Source of the DNA: Chlamydomonas sphaeroides
Taxonomy: Eukaryota; Chlorophyta; Chlorophyceae; Chlamydomonadales; Chlamydomonadaceae
Assembly (NCBI GenBank): GCA_001662425.1
Contig: BDDC01000225.1
Coordinates: 695-64,694 of the forward strand
DNA: 64,000 bases
Direction: 5' to 3'
Part shown: positions 36,201 to 48,115 of the stretch, in pieces
Layout: each line of letters opens with the position of its first letter
How positions within the stretch are numbered: position 1 is the first letter of the stretch
Notes under the pieces: generated by a model
Told to the model about the DNA's origin: nothing
What the model saw: the letters and a program-made list of their open reading frames with translations, nothing else
Databases searched by the model: none
Made by a program: the position numbers and the translations under genes

Positions 36201-39086
36201 CAATGCCGGCTTTGAGCAGCCAGTCCACCACGCCAGCGTGGCCCGACCGCGCCGCCAGCCGCAGCAGTGCCACCGCCGCGGGGTCGTCGGGCGATAGCGC
36301 GGCGCCGGCTGCCACCAGGGCCTCGATCACCTGGACCAGGGGAGCCGGGGAGCAAGCGGCTGCGTCGAGCAGAACCTACTAAAGCGCTGTGCTGGTCCCG
36401 GGGCGGCCAAGACATGTTTCTGCGGACAGATGACAACAGCACCGCACCATCACAGAGCCGCCCATGCAGCCATGGTGGAGCGGCCCATAGCCCTGGTGGT
36501 CGCGGGCGTCCAGCAGCGGATGCCCGCCGCCGCCGATGGCCGGAGCCATGCTGCCGGGGGCCCCAGCAGTCAGCCCATGGCCCGCTGGCCCCTGTCCCAT
36601 CGGCCCCTGTGCCCCTGCGGCCGAAGAGAGCAGGAACTGCACCGCCTGAAGCGCGACGGCGGCGGCCGCGGCCATGAGTGGCGTGCGGCCTGCGGCGTCG
36701 GCTCGGTGCGGCGAGGTGCCAGCCTCGCGCAGCAGCAGGGCCATGGCCTCGGGGTGGTCCTGTGGGTGGCAGCAGAGACGGGTGGAGCGACCGTCATGCG
36801 GTGTTGTGTACAAGTTAGGGTGGAGTTATGGTAAGCCCGACAGTGTCTGGTCATAGGCTGTTGAGCAGGCCTGCAAGCCCAGGCAGGGGCAGGGCCATTG
36901 CCTCGGGGTGGCCCTGTGAGCCGCGGCCAGCCAGGACAGGATCCCACGGCATCTTCGGAAGCCGGCACAACGCTGGAACGCGTTGGCCGGGCGGCATCGG
37001 TTAGTGAGCCGGGGTGGTGCCGGCAGGGCGGCATGAGTTGCCGCGGTGACCGATGGGCACGCGCCTCGTACGCAGGTACTCACCCAGCCGGAACCCGCGC
37101 AGACCCGGAGCTGAATTGAGCGTCTCGTGTCGGCCTCGCTCGCCGCCCGCCCCACTAGGAGCCCATGCGGCCAACCCCCGGCCCCGACTCACACCCGCCG
37201 CCGCCAGCGTGAGGCAGTCCCGGCCCTGGCCGTCCACCGCGGCTCCGTCGGCACCCGCCGCCAGAAGCGCCGCCAGCGTGTCGGTGTGGCCGGCCTTGGC
37301 CGCGGCGTGCGCCGCGGTCTCGCCGCCGCGCGTGGCCTGGGCAGGAAAGCACCGAACGTGGCGGGTGTGAGGCGTGGCGGCACAGCGTGGATGGCTGGTG
37401 CGTTGGGACGCTGGACTTTGCTGACCGCATGGCAGCCCTGCTCCGCTCTGCTAGCCTGAGCACACGAAAGCGCCGAGCGGGGCGGTGGCAGAGCGCCGGC
37501 AGCTGGTGCTGGGGTTCGTTGCCCCGGCCCCAGTGCCGGGCAAGCTGGGCAAGCCCTGCCGGGGCCTGGCTCTGCGGCCGGACCGCCGCGGCCTGGCCGC
37601 GACCTCGCCACATGCAGGCCGCGGCAGGCTGGCCCCACCAGCCCCGTATACCGTAACCCTGGCCGCAGTCTGGTCGGTGGCATCGCGCACGTCCGCCACA
37701 GGCCTGAGGCCCGCCGCACCTGTCGCAGCAGGTAGCTGCGGCCGCGGTTGCCGCCCTGCTTGCTTTCCAGCAGCTGCAGACACACCTGGGGTGGGCGGCA
37801 GGGAGCGGAGGGCCCGGGATGCAAGGACGGAGGCGGGTTGGGTGTTGGGCGATGGGCCGTAGATGGGTTTGCCAGGCGGGGCCCATCGGGGCGGCAGCGC
37901 CGCAGGCCCCAGGCAACGCGCCGCGGCGTCCGGCTGCCGCGTGCGGTGTCGACTGCTGCCAATGCTGGCGGGCGGGCTCTGACGCGCACGCGTATGTCGC
38001 CAGGCGCGGTGTGGGGGTCCGGCCGCACCTGAGTGTGGCCTTTGGACGCTGCCGCGATGAGCGGCGTGGCGCCCACTCCGTCGCCCTCCGCCACACTCAC
38101 GCCCTCGTCCAGGAAGAAGGCCACGAGCGGGCCGTCTGGGGCCGGGGGCGACGGGTTGGGGGCCACGGGGTGGCGCATTGCAGGGAGATGCGTGCAGGCG
38201 GTGACGAGCGGCGGGTGTGTTGTGTACGGGGGTTGAGAGCGGGGCGCGCCGCACCTCCGACGGCGGCGGCCAGGCCCAGCGGCGTGGCGCCCCATTTGGT
38301 GTGGCGCTGCAGCAGCAGCGGCAGGCGCTTGACATGGCGCTGCACGGCCGCTAGGTCGCGCTGCGAGGCAGATGACACGGGCCGGGTTTGGAGTTGGCGG
38401 GAGTGTGACGTGCGGGGGTTGCTCGGCTAGCGTTGGGCAGCATCGCGTGCGCACGACGCCCACCTCGACGATGGCCGCGAACAGCTGGCGCTTCAACTGC
38501 TTCGATTGCTGCCGCGCCTCGGCCTGCTCCTCGAGCTCTCGCGCGCGCTTGGTCTCGTCGACGCTTGCTCGGAACGGCTGCGTGTGACGTTCCGAAGGCT
38601 TCCAATGCCATTTGTTTGCTGCCGGCCACTGTGCATTAGTCGCATAGTGCTGGTCAGGCCAGTCGCGTCCAACGATGTATGGCATTGTGCGCAGCGCTAA
38701 CACGAGCGCATGCGCTTGCACATGTGTAGCTACTTTGCTCACGGCTATCAATTGTGCAGACGTATGTCAGTTCTTATGGGTCTCGAAGTTGGGAGGGCAA
38801 CGAGGCGGGGCGCGTTAGGCATATGGGAGCTGAAGCGGTTACTTACGGGGGCGTGCCTGAAACCCTCAGCCCTCCCTGTCCCCCCAAGCTTAGCCGCCCC
38901 ATAACAGCGCACGCCATCACGGACGTTGCCTCCGGCACGTGTTGAAGTATCAACGCTAATCTTCACCTCCGGGTGCATCCCGCGTTGTCCAAGTGCCCGT
39001 TCGGCGTCAGGCTGCGGTGAGCGGGAGGCGGTGAGCTTTAAGTGCGTCGTTGCAGCTTGCCGCAGTCGCTGCATGGATATGTCCAT
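33238..39086 (-). CDS. Ankyrin-repeat protein with C-terminal 28-residue tandem repeats
   Basis: About 978 residues in 12 predicted exons: 39086-38967, 38577-38464, 38360-38255, 38135-38029, 37785-37720, 37336-37193, 36759-36448, 36330-36201, 35928-35805, 35529-35376, 34945-34883, 34734-33238; phases agree throughout. A charged coiled-coil-like segment (ARELEEQAEARQQSKQLK) lies at about 49-70. Seven or eight ankyrin repeats follow at about 80-460, recognisable as GATPLIAAASKGHTQ, ETAAHAAAKAGHTDTLAALL, GRTPLMAAAAAVALQ, GYGPLHHGC and GRTPLGIAAEAGNTALC. The last exon is a 498-residue disordered Gln/Glu/Arg/Gly-rich region ending in eight copies of a 28-residue unit (GQWHLGASQRSAAAAGG followed by an acidic FPDE part). 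Ankyrin repeats bind proteins, and no catalytic domain is seen. The first exon is the least certain part: chosen because its ATG, GTGAAG donor and phase fit. COQ6 starts 277 bp away on the other strand. Confidence 0.75.
33241..33880 (-). repeat. 84-bp coding tandem repeat array (28 residues x 8)
   Basis: Conserved CAGGTGCCACTG cores recur on the plus strand at 33367, 33451, 33535, 33619, 33703 and 33787, exactly 84 bp apart; two more diverged units flank them. The unit encodes GQWHLGASQRSAAAAGG plus an acidic segment with FPDE. The central five copies are nearly identical at DNA level and the outer ones diverged, the usual picture of unequal crossing-over or gene conversion. Confidence 0.95.
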
Positions 39087-39362
39087 GGTATGTGTCCAGC
39101 ACCTTAAAGTTGCTGGATGCGTTATCCATCGAACGGGCGGGCGAGGGGACGGGCGAGGGGGCGGGTCTAGGGCGAACGGGGATTCGTTGGGGCAGGGTTT
39201 CGCGTGCCAGCAACTGTCGGACTTGCGCAAAGTAGCTCCCTGTAGACTATTAGACACACATCGCGCTAACTATTGCCTGGGAAAGACGCGCGAGCCACGC
39301 TCTGATGGAACTGTGTGCATGACCACGCCCCGGCTCCTCCCTCGCTACGCAAACTGTGCGCC
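39087..39362. promoter_or_regulatory. Divergent promoter region of ankyrin and COQ6 genes
   Basis: A 276-bp spacer separates the two opposite start codons. No TATA box is evident. A five-codon upstream open frame (ATG at 39304, stop at 39319-39321) precedes the COQ6 start. Regulation cannot be read further from the sequence. Confidence 0.4.
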
Positions 39363-42300
39363 ATGGGACTAATAGCGCGGCTCTCGTGCGGACGCGCGCT
39401 CGCGTCGCTCGCGTCCGTGGCACAGCGCGGTACTGCACCGCACATCGGTCGCGCGCTGCTCAGCAGCAGCGCCGGCCCGACGGACATCTATGACGTCGTC
39501 ATCGTGGGAGGAGGCATGGTCGGCGCGGCGGTCGCAGCGCTGCTCGGTGAGCCCTGCCACGGCGTGGCCACGCGGCCCTCGCCGGAAGCACGACCATGGC
39601 AAGAACGAGCCACCTACACGCCCAACCCGCAGGCGCCAACCGCCTCACCTCGCAGCTCCGAGTTGCGGTGCTGGATGTCAAGGTACGGCCAGCCAAGCAT
39701 ACAAGCCGCGGCCATGGCATGCAACCCCGCGCCGCAGTGCGCCTGCGCCTCCGTCCTGCGTCCCGCCGCGCTACTGCCGCTCTCATCACCTCCGCTCGCA
39801 CCCCAACCGACGCACCTGCTGCTGCTGAAACCTGCCGCCCGCAGCCGCAGCCGTTCACGTGGCGGCCGCCGCCCGTGCCGGAGCTGCGCGTCAGCACCGT
39901 CACGCCGGGCAGCATAGCTGTGCTGCAGGCCGCCGGCGCGTGGGAGGACGTGGCGGCGAGCAGCGCCGAGTTTGCCGACATGCAGGTGCGGTGCTGGGCC
40001 TACCGGTACACAGTGCTCGTCATGGCTCCTGAGCATGTCCGAACCTCGCGAGGACCCCTCCCGCGATATGCTTCCCCGGGTCACGGCGTGCCGTGATCAT
40101 GTGTCGGACCCAGCGCCTGTTGCCCATGAAGCGTTGGGCCCGGGGCGCTAGAGCGGTATCTGCGTCCACACCGTCCCGTGCTGTGCTGGGAGGGTGCAAG
40201 TCACCGGGCGGGGCGGGGGCCCGACATCAGCGTGCCGCGGCGCCGCCGGCAGCTGTGGCTGCGCCGCCGCCCCGCCAGCCAGCCCTCGGCTTCCGGCAGG
40301 CGCATCGTGCTGCGCTGTGATCTAGTGCGATGTGTTGACCGGCAATCTGCGCCCTGAGGCCCGGCTGCTGCCCCTGTGTGGCTGCGCACAGGTGTGGGAC
40401 TCGGCCTGCCCCGGCCACATCCACTGGCACGCGCGCGACTCGGGCGCTGAGCGAATGGGCGTGGTGGCAGAGAACAGCCTGTTGCAGGTGCGTGCGTTTG
40501 TGGCCATGCTTGTGCCTGCTAAGCATGCCCGCGCAGCCGGGCTTTCTTCTTCATTGAAAGCGGATCTGCAGCCGGGCTGGGCGCTCTGCTCTGGAGCCCG
40601 CCCGAGTCGGACCCTGCCGCCCCCATCCCGCCGCCCATCTGCACAGGCGGCCCTGCTGGCGGCCGCGCAGCGCTCCGCCCCGCACACCGAGTTCATTTGG
40701 CCGGCCGAGGTGCGGGCTCTGGCGCTGCCGCCCGACTACGCCACGCGGCAGCGCCTGGCCCGGGAGCAGCAGCGTGGCGCGGAGCGGCAGGGGCCGGAGG
40801 CGGAGCAGCAACAGCAGCAGGCGGCGGGGCCGGCGGCGGCGGAGCGGCAGCAGGAGGGCGCCTCCTCCAGCGGAGGGCCTTGGTCGCGGAGCGGCCTCGC
40901 GGAGGTGCGCTCCCTTGCGGCTGCACCTCGTCACGCCGCCTCCACGACCCTTCGCCGCCCGCCGCCTCAACGACGCTTCACCGCCCGCCTCTCAGTCCTC
41001 CCGCGCCGCCTCCAAGCCCCTGCCGCGCCCCACCGCGCGCGCCCCTTCGGCTGCACACGCGGGTCACGCGGGCGGACGCCGCAGTCGTTGCCGCAGTCCT
41101 GCCCTTGAGCGCATCCCGTAGCTCCAGCCCCCGTGCCCCCCCGTGCCCTGAAGCCACCATTGCCCTCCCCACACCAGCCCTCCACACCACCGACCCTCCC
41201 GTGCTTGCGTGCAGCGCTATGCCGCACCCACCCCGGGGCGCCGCTGCAGCTCCGGCCACAGCCAATGCGCCGCCGATGCCCCCCCCCACACACAAATTTG
41301 AACGCACACATGCACAGCCCACGGCCCTCCACAGCCCCACTTGCCTCGCAGCTCCGCCCGTCCCAACGCGCTGTCGCAGCCCCTGCCCACCCCGCCGCCC
41401 GCAGCAGCACCTGGCCAACACATCACCCTGACCCTCGAACGCGCCTGCAGCCCCGGTGCCCTGACGCCGCCCTGGCCCCTTGCCCATGCCTCCCACACCT
41501 GCTCGACCCCAAACCCAAACCCAAACCCCAAACACAAACACAAACACAAACACAAACACAAACACAAACACAAACCCAAACCCAAACCCCACCACCCGCA
41601 GCTGCACCTGGCCGACGGCCGCACGCTGCACAGCCGCCTAGTGGTGGCGGCCGACGGAGCCGCCAGCCGGCTGCGGGCCATGGCGGGGCTGCGGACCTGG
41701 GGCCGCAGCTACGGCCAGCGCGGCCTCGTGGCAACCGTTCGTACGGCAGGTGCGGTTTCGGTTGACCTGCCTCTTTAACAAAATCGGTTGCAATCTTGGT
41801 TGGATGATGTGCTTATTGGGTGACGGGCGTCCTGTCTAGGCAGCGGCGGCAGCGCCAGGCCGTGCGTGGGCCTGGGCTCAAGTCAGAGCCGAGGCGCCTG
41901 CGGGCTCGGCGCCCGGCCCCGGCCCACCCGGGCCTCACCCTCGGCTGCGCCCGCCCTGGCCGCTCCCTGGCAGAGCCGTCGCTGACCGCCTGGCAGCGCT
42001 TCCTGCCCACCGGCCCCCTGGCGCTGCTGCCGGTGCGCGGCGGCTACCACAACATCGTGTGGAGCACCACGCCCGGCGCCGCGGCGGCGCTGGAGGCGCT
42101 GGGGCCGGCGGAGTTTGCTGCGGCGGTGAACAAGGCGAGCGCGCGGCGGGGTGCTGCGAGAAGCAGCGGTACGGCGTGGCGTGGGGCGCCGGCACTCCGG
42201 AGAGCAGAGGACGGGGTGCCGGCGGCGGTGGCCTCCGTGCGCGGCGCGGGGCTTGCACGTCATGCGGGGCTCGTTACCCACCATGCACCACGCGCCGCCG

Positions 42301-43852
42301 CAGGTACTGCGAGACCCGCCCACAGCGGGCGTGCCGACCGGCGCAGCCGCGGCGCTGGGCTCGCTCGGCAGGCTGGCGGCGCCGTTGGCGGCCGCCGCCG
42401 CGGGGCTGGCGGGCGGCGGCGGCGGCGCGGGCGGCGGCGCGCTGCGGGAGCCGCCGCTGGTGCTGGAGTGGGTGGGCAGCTCGCCCAAGTCCTTTCCGCT
42501 GCAGCTCAAGCAGGCGGGCAGGTGAGGGTGGGAGGCCATCGTGTTCTACGCAACCAGCCGCTGTGCACGACGTGCGCTTCCGCGACGGCTGGCGCTCTGC
42601 GGGAGTGCGCCGTTGCGTGCGCTGCCATAGCCCAGCGCTCTCGCGGTGGCCGGGCCGGCCCCTGCGCCGCACGTGCCACGGCCCTAGCGCCCCTGGCGCC
42701 CCAACCCCATGCCCCGACCCTGACGACCAGCCACTCCTCCTAACCCCCGACCCGCTCTGCCCAGGTTCACGCTGCCTCGCTTTGCGCTGGTTGGCGACGC
42801 AGCGCACGCCGTGCATCCCATGGCGGGCCAGGTGAGTGGGCGGGCTCGTGATCGCCGTACCTGCCGTACAGCCTGTGTCTCGTGGTGCAGGACAGGCCAG
42901 TTGGGTGCGGCGGTCTCGATGCCGAATCGACCGCATCAAAGCGCGCAGGCGTGTGTGCCATACTGCATGCCGTCGTGTGGCACGTTGCGTGGGCCCCAGG
43001 AGCGGCCCGCTGCTTGGTCGTGAAGCGGCCACCGCCACACGTGCCTGCTGCCGCGCCGGGGGGCCATGGGGGCTTAGCGAGCCCTTCTCGAAGAAGGCCG
43101 CTGTGCTGCATTGGACGTGCGTCAACGGTCGCCACACTACGCCGGCACATGCCGGGCGCTGGATGGGTCGCGTCTGGTCACCATACCGCCATGGTTTCGC
43201 TGCTGCAACTTTGAGGCTCCCACAACTACCGCCACCACCACACGCACAGGGCGTGAACCTGGGCTTTGGCGACGCGGGCGCGCTGGCCGGCGCGCTGGCG
43301 GGCGCGGTGGAGGCGGGCGCCGACCCGGGGGACGCGGGGCTGCTGGCCGAGTCGTACGAGGCGCCTCGCAGGCGGGCGGTGCTGTCCATGGTGGCCGCGC
43401 TGGACGGCATCAAGCGCGCATTCGAGGTGCGGCGACACATGGACGCTTGTGTGTGCATGTTTAGATTTCATGTTTTGATGACAGAGAGTGGCACTTGCTG
43501 CTGTGTGTGGCGCTCGCGCCAGCGCTGGCGGCTGCTGCGAACCCACAGGGGCCTGCAGAGCAGCGCCTGCGGCCCGGCAGCTACCTGCCGTGCCCGACCG
43601 CTCACCAACACCCAAGTGAACTCCCGGGCCTTCGCCCCCGCCCGCCCGCCCGCCCGCCCTTCTCACATCAACGGCAAGGGCGCTGCTTGACTTGATACGT
43701 GGCAAACCCCACCTCTCTCGCCCAATCGGCTCCTCCCGCAGTTGCAGTCCCCGCCGCTGGCTGCGGCGCGCGGGCTGGGCCTGGGGCTGATCAACGCCGT
43801 GGGGCCGCTGCGCAACGGCATCATGTCGTACGCCATGCTGGGCCAGGCGTGA
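39363..43852 (+). CDS. COQ6: Ubiquinone biosynthesis monooxygenase COQ6, mitochondrial
   Basis: A FAD-dependent aromatic hydroxylase of the UbiH/COQ6 family, which adds the C5 hydroxyl of the ubiquinone ring at the matrix side of the mitochondrial inner membrane. About 536 residues in 11 predicted exons: 39363-39546, 39633-39682, 39845-39985, 40392-40487, 40647-40904, 41602-41749, 41974-42134, 42304-42521, 42765-42831, 43250-43426, 43742-43852; all phases agree. Residues 1-38 are Arg/Ser/Ala-rich with no acids, typical of a mitochondrial presequence. The dinucleotide-binding motif is DVVIVGGGMVGAA (Gly49, 51, 54), followed by ELRVSTVTPGS, LVVAADGAASRLR (second FAD motif), AWQRFLPTGPLALLP and the ribityl-binding ALVGDAAHAVHPMAGQ (Asp430) with GVNLGFGDAGAL. 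The protein is longer than animal COQ6 because of a Gln/Glu-rich insert in exon 5 and a Gly/Ala-rich insert in exon 8. The exon 7 donor is either GC (after 42134) or GT (after 42125); both keep frame. Confidence 0.92.
41509..41590. repeat. (ACAAAC)n microsatellite in COQ6 intron
   Basis: An A/C-only tract of CCAAAC and CAAACA hexamers lies at the 3' end of the 40905-41601 intron, close to its branch/acceptor region. It is not the TTTTAGGG-type algal telomere repeat. Confidence 0.9.
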
Positions 43853-44300
43853 CGCGGATGTACGGAACACCTGTACGGTGCACGTGTACGGAGTGCGCCC
43901 GTGTGCGGACGGCCGTACGGAGCGCGGTGGCGACGAGCGGGGTCATGGCTGGGCTGCCGGAGCGCGAGGCCACGGGCCGACGGGTGCAAGGAGGGCTCAC
44001 GGAGTGCATACGGCGCCGCGGGCCCGTGACGGATGTACGGATGTGTACGGCAGCGTGCTGGTGCGATGTGGAGGTCGCACTCGGCGGCGTTTGTAGGTTG
44101 TTTGTAGCTGGAGGGGAAAGGTGAAACTGGGCTGGGCCCGGGCGGCAGCCAGGATGATGATCGTTGCACAACGACCTCGCTCCCAGTTTGTCACCTGAAG
44201 TTACCCAACCTGAAGTTTGTCTACGGAGCTCACGTGTACACTTGAAACGCATCCCTCTCTTATCACCGTGCGCGGTGCACGGCCGCAACATGCATGCATG

Positions 44301-44347
44301 GCGATGGGCCGGGCGGCGATGGGCCGGGCGGCGATGGGCCGGGCGGC
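44301..44347. repeat. 15-bp tandem repeat, about 3 copies
   Basis: GCGATGGGCCGGGCG is repeated three times and then degenerates into GCGGAGGCGGAGGGG. It is intergenic. Confidence 0.8.
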
Positions 44348-44454
44348 GGAGGCGGAGGGGATGGTAGCGGCCGCCGCAAGCGGCCGCGACACAGCTAGAG
44401 TGGCAGCAGCAGCGGCGTGCGTTGAGATGTGCATTCTGAATTAGTCCCGGCGGC

Positions 44455-44547
44455 AACCGCATAATGACCGACTGTTTGCGTCTGGTCTGGGTGGCCTCTT
44501 TTCTGGGGGCAAGCCATGCACCCATGCGCAGCTGGGGAGGTTTGTAG
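44455..44547 (+). repeat. Dispersed repeat, copy A
   Basis: About 93 bp sharing long identical blocks (GGGTGGCCTCTTTT; GCCATGCACCCATGCGCAGC) with the reverse complement of 59474-59565. The two copies differ by scattered substitutions and 1-2 bp indels. No terminal inverted repeats or target-site duplications are obvious, so the class is unknown. Confidence 0.85.
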
Positions 44548-45216
44548 GCGACGGCGCGTGGTGCCATCCAGGCGCTCGTCCGGACCTCGTGGTTCCGAGG
44601 GGCCAGCGCCATCGCGGCAGCCGCGCACCTCATAGTCCGCAATGTCCAGCCCACACCTCAGCCGCACCTGAATTGCAGCCGGATGAACCTCTGCAGCCCT
44701 AGGTCAGAGCTGCAGGTCCGGAACCCCGCTTAGCCGCGTCCTCAAGGTGTCCTCTTCGGCCGCAGCTGTCCTCTCGGCGCCTCGTCACTTTGCCGTACGC
44801 ACGCGGCTTGGCGCCCCATCACGAGTACCGTCGCAAGCACTTGATCACGCGCGCTCAGCTGTGAACACCGTCGCGGCGAGAGGCCGACGCCACGCCACCT
44901 ACCTTGCGAGCAGCGCCGCTCGCGCCCCTCGCCTGGCCGCAGCATGTATGAACACTTGCTTTGCAGCTCCACGCCGCAACTAACACAGGCGCGCTAAAGG
45001 AGCTCAGCCGCGGGAGGCGAAAGCTCCCTGCGCTGCCGCTGCGCCGATGCTCGTGCGCCTCGCGGCAAGACGCCCCCTGCAAGCTTGCAGCCCATCCCTC
45101 GACATGTGGTTTCAGCGCTGTCCGCATCGCCCCAGCCCCCGCATCCCGACGTCATGCACGCCCCGGTGCCTAGAAACCCAGCAGTAACAGCAACAGCAGC
45201 ATCGGCATCAGCCGGC

Positions 45217-45287
45217 TCACGCCTGAGCCGCCCCTGCCTCGCTGCCCGCACCCCGCGCCGCCGCTGCGGCCGCGGCCTCCTCGGCGT

Positions 45288-45336
<49 letters not shown>

Positions 45337-48115
45337 GCCCGGCGCCGCCCGGGCGTCCCTCGCCCTTGCTGGCCAGTTGACGGTGGCGCCATGGCAGCCG
45401 CAGCCCACCACGCGATGCAGCAGCTGCGTGGCAGCGAACAGTTCAGCAGGGCAAGGGGGTGGCTCATATGGCCTTGCGTACGACCCCGGCCCAACGCCAG
45501 AAGTTCACTAGAGAGCAGAAGCAGGGGTGGGCTCGGCTCTGCGCAGGCCGCAGCCAGACGTCGCACGCGAGTCCCATTGAGTTGACAGCGTCTGTCAAGT
45601 TCGAGAACCGACATAGCTGCATAGCTGCATAGCTGCATAGCTGCATAGCTGCATGCCTGCATAGCTGCATAGCTGCATAGCTGCATAACTGCATAGGTAC
45701 ATAGCCTGCGCGGCGACGGAGCCCCCGGGGGACTGCCGCACCTCGACGCTCTTGACGCCCCACGCCCGCACCGACAGGCCCGCCGCCGCCGCCGCCGCCA
45801 CGCGGCGCCGCGTCAGCGCGTTTGCGCGAGGACACACCTGCAGATTTGCCAGTCACCTTAAAAACATACGCATAGCTGTACATGCGCAGTGATAGATAGC
45901 GATGTGCTCAGCGCGTGTGCACGCTGACACACCTGACCAACGCCCGCCGCCACCGCCTCCTGCGGCATCGCGGCACCGCAGCGGACGGGGGTTATTTCTG
46001 TAAGATGGCTGCTTGACACGCGGCGCCGCTGGCTGTACGGCATGTGCACGACAGATCATGTCGTACCTGGATCCGCTCGTCCGTGAGCTCCTGCACCAGC
46101 CAGCCATGCGTCACGCTCGGCAGCTCCTGCGGGGCCAGGGGCCGGTGTGGGCCAGGAACCGCGGAGCTGCCCAAGCTTGCGCGCACCCCGCACGCCGCAA
46201 GCAGGGCGAAGCCGGCCACAGGAGGCGGAGGAGGGCGCAGGAGGCGGACGCCAGCCCGGCGCAAGACCGCGCGCCGCCCAACCGCGGGGCGTGCCTGTGC
46301 TAGCACATGCCGTTGCCGCCCGCACACCTTGAGCGACCGGACCAGCTGCTCCAGGTGGAACGAGGTGATGGTCAGGCCCGGCACCGCAAAGTGAGGGTGC
46401 GGCGGATGAGCTCCCCGGCCCTGCTCGTGCGCCGGACGGTCGCCGCAGTCCGGCCCCGGCCCTCCGGGCGGGGTCCCCGTGGTCTCCTGCGGCGCAGGCG
46501 GGTCCGGGGTTCGTGTTGCCCAGCCCGCCGCCGCCAGCTCCTGCGCCACAAGCTCGGGCAGCGCCGGCTGCCGGCTCTTGAGCTCCTGCGGGAGCGGGGC
46601 CGAAGGTCGCTCGGGGCTGGTGTGGGGCTGGTCCGGCCCTGCGCCTCGCCAGCGCCTCGTGATGCGGCAGCGCACACGCCCTCTAGTTGCTGCTGGGTGC
46701 TACGGCGGCGTGTGTCGACAGGCCCCTTCCGATCGCTGCGTTGCGCGTTGCTGACGGGTGGAGCGCAAGGCAGTGTGACAATGTGTCGGGGCGGGTGGCG
46801 GGGCCTGGGGCCCACAACACGCCCCCCCTGGCTTCCGTTCCTGTTCCTAGCACGGCCGCGCGCTGCAAAGGAAGGAGCAGGTACGCAGCTTGCGGCATCA
46901 CAGCCTGTACACGTGTACGGCCTGCGGACCATACTTCCGCGCCGCCTACAACGTTCCGGCCGTACGGCCTCCCACGCGATGGCATGTACGGCATGTACGG
47001 CACCCACCAGGTGGATGTGCGCCCGGCCCCGGTAGTCGTGCAGGAGCTGGCTCAGCAGCGGCACTCGGGTGCCCGCGAACCGCGGGTCGAACCAGCCGCC
47101 CGCGTCCAGGGCCTCAATGTCGGCCCAGGGGGTCGAGGCCACGGCGCCCGCGGCACCTGGATGGGAGGGTGTGGCGGGGTGTGGGTGTGGGCGGCGGCGG
47201 GGGTGAGGGCTTGGGGACAAGGTGGGTGACGGAGGACGGAGGGGGCACGCAAGTGGCGGCCTGTGATGGGACAGCGGCCTTTTGCTGGTGCCATGGTTGC
47301 CAGTGTCACGAGCCTGAGGTGGCTTGACGCCGCAACCCTTCGGACACACGTCGCCGCTTGGTGGGCCTGGTTGTTGCGAGGGCGAAGCGACGCGAGCGGT
47401 GGCAATGGCGGGCGCTGGGCAGCGGCGGCGCGACGCGGCCGGCTGCTCGAAGGTGCACGTGACCTGCTCCGGGGGTGCCTCCGCCCCGTGCGCATGCGCG
47501 CACATCAACCGAAGCCGCCCCGGCGCCGCAACAACCCTCCGCAGGGCTGGGCATGGGCGAGCCTGGGACGGCTGTGTGGGACGGCTGCCTCCGTGAAGCG
47601 CACATGGCGTGGTGCGGCCCAGCTGCTCGTCATGCAGGATGATAACCCTGTTGTCGGATGTGAGCTGGCAGTCCTGTGTGGGGTGAGGCGGGCGCCAATG
47701 CAAATGGCCGTGGGCGTCTCGCGAGAGGCGTCTGCACGGGGTGTTTCCCGCGTGCCGCTAGTCAGCCTATCGCGCCTACCCCACGGGATGGTACGCATCC
47801 GGGTGGCTGCTGCGGCTGCTCCGGCCGCTGCGGCTGGCGTGGCGGTGAGGCTGGTGCTGGCTGGGGAGCCGCTAGGGTAATTGTTTGCAGACGGTTGGCG
47901 CACACACGTTCCCCCACCAAGCCCCCACCCTGCCCCCGCCCCCACTCCCGCCTGGATCAGGCGACGCTTTATTAAGGGAATTCCAAAGCGTCAAGCCTAC
48001 TTACAGTTTCGAAGTGGTGGAAGCCCTTGTCGATGGCACCATCGAATGCCGGGGCTGTGCTTTCGGGGAAGTTATCGCTGTCACCTCTATGCGCGATAAT
48101 GCAGAAGGTGTCCAT
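45217..48115 (-). CDS. Glycerophosphodiester phosphodiesterase
   Basis: A GDPD-family TIM-barrel enzyme that hydrolyses glycerophosphodiesters (such as glycerophosphocholine) to glycerol-3-phosphate and an alcohol, with a divalent metal. About 325 residues in eight predicted exons: 48115-48005, 47673-47604, 47156-47008, 46585-46328, 46126-46067, 45959-45933, 45837-45742, 45423-45217; phases agree. The catalytic start is IIAHRGDSDNFPESTAPAF (His9, Arg10, Glu18), then FETDCQLTSD (Glu36, Asp38), ILHDEQLGRTT (His51), ALDAGGWF, HLELKS (Glu111, Lys113) and the terminal strand LSVRAWGVKSVE. PEST replaces the usual PENT, a known variation. I see no signal peptide or membrane helix, so it is probably cytosolic. 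The C-terminus carries a run of about 17 Ala encoded by a GCC repeat (45290-45345). The start is the first in-frame ATG after a stop. The GYPP gene begins 198 bp away in the opposite direction. Confidence 0.9.
45613..45692. repeat. 8-bp minisatellite (CATAGCTG) x 10 in GDPD intron
   Basis: Ten uninterrupted 8-bp units; copies 6 (CATGCCTG) and 10 (CATAACTG) are variant. It lies inside the last GDPD intron (45424-45741). Each unit contains the palindrome AGCT. Confidence 0.95.

Larger units (their letters stand above)
43853..45216. other. Convergent 3' spacer between COQ6 and GDPD genes
   Basis: Both neighbours end here. It contains a cluster of TGTACGG words at 43857-44055, a 15-bp GC-rich tandem repeat at 44301-44347 and a dispersed repeat at 44455-44547 that recurs inverted at 59474-59565. 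A frame near 44747-44983 reads like a transit peptide but begins with GTG, has no acceptor and ends quickly, so I do not call it. Confidence 0.5.

Noticed and set aside
41509..41590. Possible interstitial telomere repeat
   Set aside because: The units are CAAACA/CCAAAC, not the TTTTAGGG-type or TTTAGGG-type telomere repeat; it is a microsatellite in a COQ6 intron.
44747..44983. Transit-peptide-like frame (SSSAAAVLSAPRHF)
   Set aside because: Starts with GTG, no upstream exon or acceptor, and no mature protein follows; chance Ser/Ala/Arg composition is likely.
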